13,037 nt of DNA from assembly GCA_003990745.1 (NCBI GenBank), contig RBNI01005090.1, forward strand, positions 1 through 13,037, in the 5' to 3' direction. This DNA comes from Jimgerdemannia flammicorona. Lineage: Eukaryota; Mucoromycota; Endogonomycetes; Endogonales; Endogonaceae. Below are positions 8,491-13,037 of the stretch, one piece after another (positions within the stretch are counted from its first letter, which is position 1; each line of letters begins with the position of its first letter). The notes under the pieces were generated by a model. It was given only the letters and a program-made list of their open reading frames with translations. It made no database searches and was not told the DNA's origin. Position numbers and translations under genes: made by a program.

Positions 8491-9132
8491 ATTGAGGCTG
8501 TTGTAGCCTACCTGAGATTCAGAACAACCATAGAAGTCTATGCCTTCCTTGGATTGGCCAGCTACTACAGAAGATTCATCAAAAGATACTCCAACATTAT
8601 AGCATCCATCTATGAGCTACTCAAGAAGGAGACCAAATTCAAATGGACTAAGAAATGCCAAGAAATCTTCAATAAACTCAAGACCAGGTTAACTTAAGCA
8701 CCTATTCTCAGAAGACCAGATTGGAATCTAGAATTCATCCTGCAGACAGATGCAAGCACTATAGAACTTAGAGCAGTCCTAGCTCAGAAGAAAGATGAAT
8801 ATAAATATGTTATCTCCTATGCAAGCTGAGGTACCCATGGAGCAGAACAGAACTATGAGTCATATAAGCTTGAATGCTTAGCAGTAGTTTAGGCAGTAGA
8901 CAAGTTTCACTACTACTTAGCTGAGAAACACTTCACCATTCAAACAGACCATTCTGCTCTTATCTGGCTGTTCCACACTCTGAACCTCAAAAGAATATAT
9001 GCCAGATGGATCTACAGGCTATAAGAGTATAACTATACTATCAAGCACTACTCAGGGAAAATCAACACCAATGCTGATATACTCTCAAGAATACCCCAAA
9101 ACACCCCCATCAAGACTATTCAACATGAATAA
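8491..9132 (+). pseudogene. pol: RT tether and RNase H domain of pol
   Basis: RNase H removes the RNA strand after minus-strand synthesis. The tether includes FLGLASYYRRFI (about 8547-8582), a well-kept Ty3/gypsy signature. RNase H acidic residues are in place: Asp 8749 (QTDAS), Glu 8872 (KLECLA), Asp 8947 (QTDHSAL) and Asp 9076 near the end (NADILSR). Stops at 8695, 8827, 8890, 9022 and 9130, explained by CAA, CGA and TGG codons. The frame is unbroken by indels from about 6550 to here, more than 2.5 kb. Confidence 0.9.
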
Positions 9133-9181
9133 GAAGTTATACTATGGATTAATCAGCTATCTTGGGCAGTAGAAGATACCA

Positions 9182-10331
9182 AACCACCTCAAACTCTAGA
9201 CAATCACCATCATCAACTAGACTTGGAAATAGTTTGAACTAGATAATACCATACTCAGAAAAGGAGAAAAGCTTATAATATCCAAACATAAGAAGTATCA
9301 AGTAATGAAGAAATTATATGAACAAGAATACCTAGGAGGAACCAATATATATAACAAGGTAAAAAGAACCATATAGTAGCCCAAAATAGAAGAAGACCTG
9401 TACCAATTTGTCAAAGGGTGTGATAAGTGCCAAAAACAGAAACAAGATCAGTAAGACCAGGCATCCAGGTCATCAAGAATTGAGCCTATTCCCTTTCACC
9501 ACATTGTAATAGATATCATTGGACCACTATCAGTAATACTATCAGGAAACTATTATATTATAGTTATTGTAGACCTTTTTACCAAATGGATAGAAGCAGG
9601 AGCATTACAAGAAGTCAATGCCCTCTCTATAACTGACTTCCTATATTGAGAAATCATCTGCCACTACAAGACATCAAAGCAAATTACTACAGATCATGGC
9701 ACAGAATTTGTCAATAGATTCTATAAGATAATATATCAGAAATATAAGATTCAGCACATCAAGACTACTATGTACTACCCTCAAGGAAATGGATAGATAG
9801 AGAGAACCAACAAGACCCTCAAGAATATTCTGGCAAAGATCTCAGACACATATGAGAATTGGGATAACTATCTTCCAACTGCCCTCTCTATCCTACAAGA
9901 CATATGGTCATAGAGTATATACTTTACCCCAAGAGAACTGCTTTTTAGAGAAAAAGATTCTGATGGAACCTCAGCTATAAATCTAGACCTAACTTAGAGA
10001 TGAGTTGATGCAGAAATCCGGAGACTATACCAAATCAGAAAGATGGCTGAAGATTATATCATCAAGTCACAAGCACTGATAAGAAATAATGTAAAAAAGA
10101 ATCACAAGACCCTAGAACCCATCCAAATCAGAGAAAAGGTCCTACTGTATTAAAATATAGTAGAAGTCTCATAGTTGTGAAAACTGGAGCCCAAATGGGA
10201 AGGACTCTTCTATGTACAAGATATCAAGGGAACTACCTTCTGGCTTAGAAAAATCTCAGAGACTATACTACCTACCATGATATATAGGAACAGACTCAAG
10301 AAGTATCATGAACCTATATAAGAGAAGTAAA
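9182..10331 (+). pseudogene. pol: Integrase with GPY/F-like module
   Basis: Inserts the cDNA into the host genome. It lies in the second frame, so an indel separates it from RNase H at about 9130-9180. The zinc-finger Cys pair is at 9419 and 9428 (GCDKC); the matching His pair is not clear, and a Tyr codon at 9329 may stand for a lost His. The catalytic triad is intact: Asp 9512 (VIDIIGP), Asp 9692 (TDHGTEF) and Glu 9800 with 35 residues between the last two, a DD35E core. The C-terminal part reads KWEGLFYV (about 10192-10215) and NRLKKYHEP, matching the GPY/F module of Ty3/gypsy integrases. Stops include 9365, 9368, 9794 and others. I see no chromodomain. A natural end is likely at the closely spaced stops at 10319 and 10328. 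Confidence 0.9.
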
Positions 10332-10714
10332 ATGTGATGATCACCCATAAGGTTCTAGTCTGTAAATCATAACAGTATGTCCCATAACCAGTAGGCTATC
10401 TGTCTGGACCATTCTCTAAGGGATGTAGCACTAGCAACTACTCATCTATAAGACTTTTGAAGCCAGAGAAGTTCAAACCATCAACTGATTGGTCAAGATC
10501 AGAATCAGGCTTCAAACCATCAACTGATTGATCAAAATCAGAATCAGGTCCTTGCTCTATATGAAGGGAGTGACCCTTCACCATCATGCCAAAATACATA
10601 GGGAAGATGCCAGCTCATAAATACCACTTTTTGATCCCTTGCCAGAAGTTATGAGATCAGCAAATTTTTCAGGACTAGACCAATAAATAAGGATGTTCAA
10701 GAAGATCCTTATTC
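10332..10714 (+). other. 3' untranslated region or pol tail of the retrotransposon
   Basis: About 380 bases between the end of integrase and the polypurine tract. The integrase frame stays fairly open across part of it (about 10385-10560) and includes a 39-bp tandem repeat, so a C-terminal pol extension is possible. No known domain is seen. Confidence 0.5.
10472..10549 (+). repeat. 39-bp tandem repeat, two copies
   Basis: Two adjacent copies (10472-10510 and 10511-10549) start TTCAAACCATCAACTGATTG and differ at three sites, all transitions. The unit is 13 codons long and in the integrase frame, reading as FKPSTDWSRSESG-like repeats, with TGA for Trp in the second copy. Confidence 0.85.
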
Positions 10715-10724
10715 AAGAGGAAGA
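10715..10724 (+). promoter_or_regulatory. Polypurine tract
   Basis: AAGAGGAAGA directly abuts the 3' LTR start at 10725. In LTR elements this site primes plus-strand DNA synthesis. Its exact placement supports the LTR boundary. Confidence 0.8.
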
Positions 10725-10813
10725 TGTAATAGTGACTCCAGAATGATAACATCAGTACAGGAGACAGTCTTTCCTTACAAGTCATTAGATTGGAGCACAA
10801 GAAGATCATATAG

Positions 10814-10821
10814 TATAAAAG
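10814..10821 (+). promoter_or_regulatory. TATA-like box at the start of U3 (3' LTR)
   Basis: TATAAAAG, identical to 3514-3521 while bases around it have changed. Candidate promoter for the U3 coding frame. Confidence 0.4.
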
Positions 10822-10862
10822 ATGAGTAATAGTGACCAACTGTGAGTTGTTGTGACTAGAGT

Positions 10863-11791
10863 ATAGGTATCTTGAGGAATATAAAAGAAAGATCAAGGAA
10901 CTATAGTAATAGTAACTCAATAAGACCCACCAATCCCAAAATAGCTCAAAGACTTACCATAAATGAAATGCCTGCTACCCACCAAACCTCAAGGTCAAGG
11001 AATCACTAGTTGAAGAAAGGATGTTCCAAGACATCAGAAGAGCTATGAGAACTCACTCAAGAAGGACTCCTAGTATCAACCTAGGTACTGGTGACCCTTA
11101 TCATTATATCCTCTACTACTGAGAAATAGAAACAAGGATCACTATTACTACTGAATGTCTCTAAATATAGCAGGAGTATGAAATAGAAAACCTCCTCTGC
11201 TGAGAGTTCCCACAGACCAGCCCTCAAGAGTTATAAGATACCACTCTTATAGATATATATAAGATAAGGACAGCTAAGAAGATTTACCAGATCTTCAGGC
11301 ATGTACTATAGATGATCTCCAACTTAGAGTATGTTAGAGTCTCAGATTTCAGAGATCTGTCAGCTCACTATATCAATACACTAGAAGCCAGAGTGGCTAC
11401 AGAAGCCCAGTCCACTGTCACCCTCAATAGTAATAAAGTAGAAGACTTCTGGCACCCCATCCTCCAGAACAACCCAGACCAATTTCTGCAAGGATTGATC
11501 TCAGTATTCTAAGGCCCAAGCATTCAGGTTAGACCTTCCCAAGACCCTACATTTGTCTCCTATTTCATGGAAGAGAACCATATAGACTAGAGAGCTCCAG
11601 ATCTCCTTGTTCCTGCTACTGCCAAATATGATAACATCATTGGCAATAATATTATCTCATATGATATATATAAAATATGTGATCTATGCAATGATAATGA
11701 CAATGAGACATTCACAGATCTTATCTCCTTTGAAGACATCCTGACCTCTGATGAGAATGAAGCCACTATGGTCCTGAACATTCTGCTCTAA
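10863..11791 (+). pseudogene. Coding frame inside U3 of the 3' LTR, unknown product
   Basis: Second copy of the U3 frame at 3563-4501. The first ATG is ATA here, but the ATG at 10968 is kept. A 10-bp deletion near 11008 shifts the frame. The region after it is open at 11312-11508, where the 5' copy has stops at 4175 and 4199. Other stops are private to this copy, for example in the segment 11120-11175. The end, TAA at 11789, matches the 5' copy. In a working element this is the copy that would be transcribed in full, because U3 is at the 3' end of the RNA. Confidence 0.65.
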
Positions 11792-12046
11792 GTTCCTTAG
11801 TTATACTGAATTATGCCAATACTCTTTTTCTGTGTAATAGCTGTTCCACTACTGGCATTCTAATGTGACTCAGAATTATTCCAGTACCATTTTTCTATAT
11901 CACTGAAATTATATCAGCATCCTGAACCTGTACAATCATCAGTGCTGATACTGAAACTTAGTAGTTTTCTCTGTCCTGGCATTTTGTTTTAGTTATTGAA
12001 ATTTATATTTAGCTTTATATCTTAGCAACTATTGAATTATATTTTG

Positions 12047-12054
12047 TATAAATA
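12047..12054 (+). promoter_or_regulatory. TATA box of the 3' LTR
   Basis: TATAAATA, identical to 4746-4753. An AATAAA follows at 12074-12079. Confidence 0.55.
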
Positions 12055-12283
12055 CCTCTCTTATTTCTTTGGAAATAAAGTCAGTTCCAGTTCACTTATA
12101 CACAATCTCTTACAAGCAATCTAAGAGATAACAAGACAGTTTAAGATAAGAAGTTTGAAGACTATAAGATCTTGAGAAGACACTCCAATAAGAACTTGCT
12201 TATAACAAACTTGAGTTAGTCTAAGAGATACACCTTTAAGAGAATCTGACATATTTGAAGGACTCAGCGACCACTATGTGACA

Positions 12284-12841
12284 ATATATACAAAATACAA
12301 TATCCCAAAAGAGAAGATATACTACAACTCAGGGTGAACTGAATTAGGAATCACATGACTACCAGAGATAAGCAGAGATAAAGAAGGTGCCAATCCCAGT
12401 TGTAAGATAAAAATTACAAACAAACATAAATAAAACAAATCCAAATCAATATTAAAAAACATCCTTATCCCCTCTGGGGTCTCATACTCACTCTAGGGTC
12501 TCAGCCTTCACTCTGCTCTTCTCTGCTGCCTTTGGCCCCTCGCTTCACTCAGGCTTGCTATAGCTTACTCTGTTTCAGCCTCACCCCTTGCTTGCACTCA
12601 CCTCTCTAAGGTCTGCAGATGTTTTTTAATCTTGATTTGGTTTTGTTTTATTTGTATTTATTTGTAATTTTTATCTTGCAACTGGGATTAGCTCTCTCTT
12701 TATCTCTACTTATCTCTGGTAGTTATGTGGTTCCTAATTTGATTTGCCCTGAGTTGTAGCATGTCTTTTCTTTCAGGATATTGTATTTTATATATAAGGA
12801 CTACATTTTTATATAGTAATAAACAGCTAATGCATTTTTGG

Positions 12842-12844
<3 letters not shown>
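12284..12844. mobile_element. Foldback element 2, main body
   Basis: After the ATAT duplicate (12284-12287), the inner left arm runs to 12463 and pairs with the right arm beginning at 12618. Examples are CAAAATACAATATCC (12291) against GGATATTGTATTTTA (12776), and ATTAAAAAACATC (12451) against GATGTTTTTTAAT (12618). The loop (12464-12617) is GC-richer, pyrimidine-rich and unlike the arms. With 3370-3424 added, the original element was about 612 bp with arms of about 230 bp, and no protein-coding frame is seen. Arm identity by eye is roughly 85-90%. Possible TA duplications at 3368 and 12845 suggest a Tc1/mariner-type MITE, but the right end lies in a TA repeat. Confidence 0.82.

Positions 12845-12891
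<47 letters not shown>
12845..12891. repeat. TA microsatellite and T27 run
   Basis: About ten TA units followed by a T run from 12865 to 12891. It lies directly at the right end of foldback element 2 and may come from target-site expansion there or be the tail of another element to the right. Confidence 0.8.
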
Positions 12892-13037
12892 AGTTACTTG
12901 GATTTCTTTCTTTATTAATACAGCCATCTATCTCATAAATACACTAAGCCCACCCCTATCTGATCCCCCTAGGGGGCCCCCCTCTCTCCACTCTCTCTCA
13001 ATTAAAGACCACTAGGCCATTAATTACCTCTTTTTTT
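12892..13037. other. Right flank, no gene seen
   Basis: Pyrimidine-rich sequence with the short palindrome CCCCCTAGGGGG (12965-12976). No gene or repeat is recognised. The window ends in a T run. Confidence 0.5.

Larger units (their letters stand above)
3425..12283 (+). mobile_element. Ty3/gypsy LTR retrotransposon with dUTPase, decayed
   Basis: An 8,859-bp element with two 1,559-bp LTRs and the domain order Gag, protease, dUTPase, RT, RNase H, integrase, which is Ty3/gypsy (Metaviridae) order because integrase comes last. A 4-bp ATAT stands on both sides (3421-3424 and 12284-12287), consistent with a target duplication although the site is AT-repetitive. The internal region is one frame from about 5017 to 6180, shifted at about 6180-6240, back in frame from about 6550, and shifted again at about 9130-9180 before integrase. 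All other damage I see is in-frame stops and missense changes of the C-to-T/G-to-A kind. I found only three CpGs in the whole element by eye. It is not autonomous now. It inserted into foldback element 2. Confidence 0.95.
10725..12283 (+). repeat. 3' LTR
   Basis: 1,559 bp, starts TGTAATAG and ends TGTGACA, so the canonical TG...CA ends are kept here. It lacks 10 bases relative to the 5' LTR near 11008, has 11 extra at about 11873-11883, and lacks one A near 12142. The TATA boxes, AATAAA and the U3 coding frame are all present in altered form. Confidence 0.95.

Noticed and set aside
5017..9132. TGA read as Trp (mitochondrial or other alternative code), because several TGA codons fall at Trp positions.
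   Set aside because: TAG and TAA also interrupt the same frame at Gln and Trp positions, and other TGA codons fit mutated Arg CGA. Deamination explains all of them.
10140..10560. Chromodomain at the C-terminus of integrase, as in chromoviruses.
   Set aside because: The expected aromatic and WKGY-like signature is absent; only the GPY/F-like module is visible.
3438..11781. Minus-strand open frames across the LTRs and pol (for example 6862-7287, 5562-5864, 10675-10920, 4270-4491).
   Set aside because: They lie opposite recognised plus-strand gag, pol or U3 coding frames, have biased hydrophobic or Ser/Leu-rich composition from the complementary strand, and show no domain.
12965..12981. CCCCCTAGGGGG palindrome as a possible regulatory site or terminator.
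   Set aside because: Short, with no gene beside it and no T run directly after it; likely chance in a C-rich stretch.
12761..13015. Open frame through the TA/T tract near the right end.
   Set aside because: It codes mostly for homopolymeric Phe and Tyr/Ile repeats from the microsatellite and overlaps the foldback arm.

Overview
This window is a stretch of nested transposable elements with no intact cellular gene. The host looks like a filamentous fungus, more likely an ascomycete than a basidiomycete. The grounds are a Ty3/gypsy element whose RT and integrase read like fungal ones, decay almost wholly by C-to-T/G-to-A transitions, and AT-rich gene-free DNA around the elements. The species cannot be named from this sequence.

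Layout. Bases 130-663 hold a near-palindromic, non-coding foldback/MITE-like element flanked by TA duplications; it keeps many CpGs and looks young. Bases 664-1419 and 2665-3369 are AT-rich DNA without a readable gene. That DNA is split at 1435-2649 by a GC-richer insertion with a perfect 15-bp target duplication and a (TTTTA)n/poly-T tail, the signature of target-primed reverse transcription with the element on the minus strand. A second foldback element (3370-3424 plus about 12288-12844, arms near 230 bp) has been split by an 8.86-kb Ty3/gypsy LTR retrotransposon at 3425-12283. The window closes with a TA/poly-T tract and a pyrimidine-rich tail.

The LTR retrotransposon is the main object. 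It has two 1,559-bp LTRs, a decayed gag with a zinc-knuckle remnant, an aspartic protease, a Cys/His cluster, a dUTPase domain with all five family motifs, reverse transcriptase, RNase H, an integrase with an intact DD35E triad and a GPY/F-like module, a 39-bp tandem repeat and a polypurine tract. The gag-to-RNase H part is essentially one reading frame broken by in-frame stops, with only three places where the frame shifts in the whole element. Each LTR also carries a sense-strand coding frame of about 310 codons in U3, preceded by a TATA box and followed by a second TATA box and an AATAAA. The protein is not one I recognise.

How the parts fit. In the element's working life gag-pol would have been made from an LTR promoter. 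The dUTPase would have limited uracil in the cDNA, and the U3 frame would have been read from the 3' end of the genomic RNA or from its own promoter. All of it is now dead: stops, an Asp-to-Asn change in RT motif A and lost Cys residues in the Gag knuckle. The two LTRs differ by transitions only in the blocks I aligned, and stops in one copy are often sense codons in the other. This fits RIP-like or methylation-driven deamination acting on an element that was once intact.
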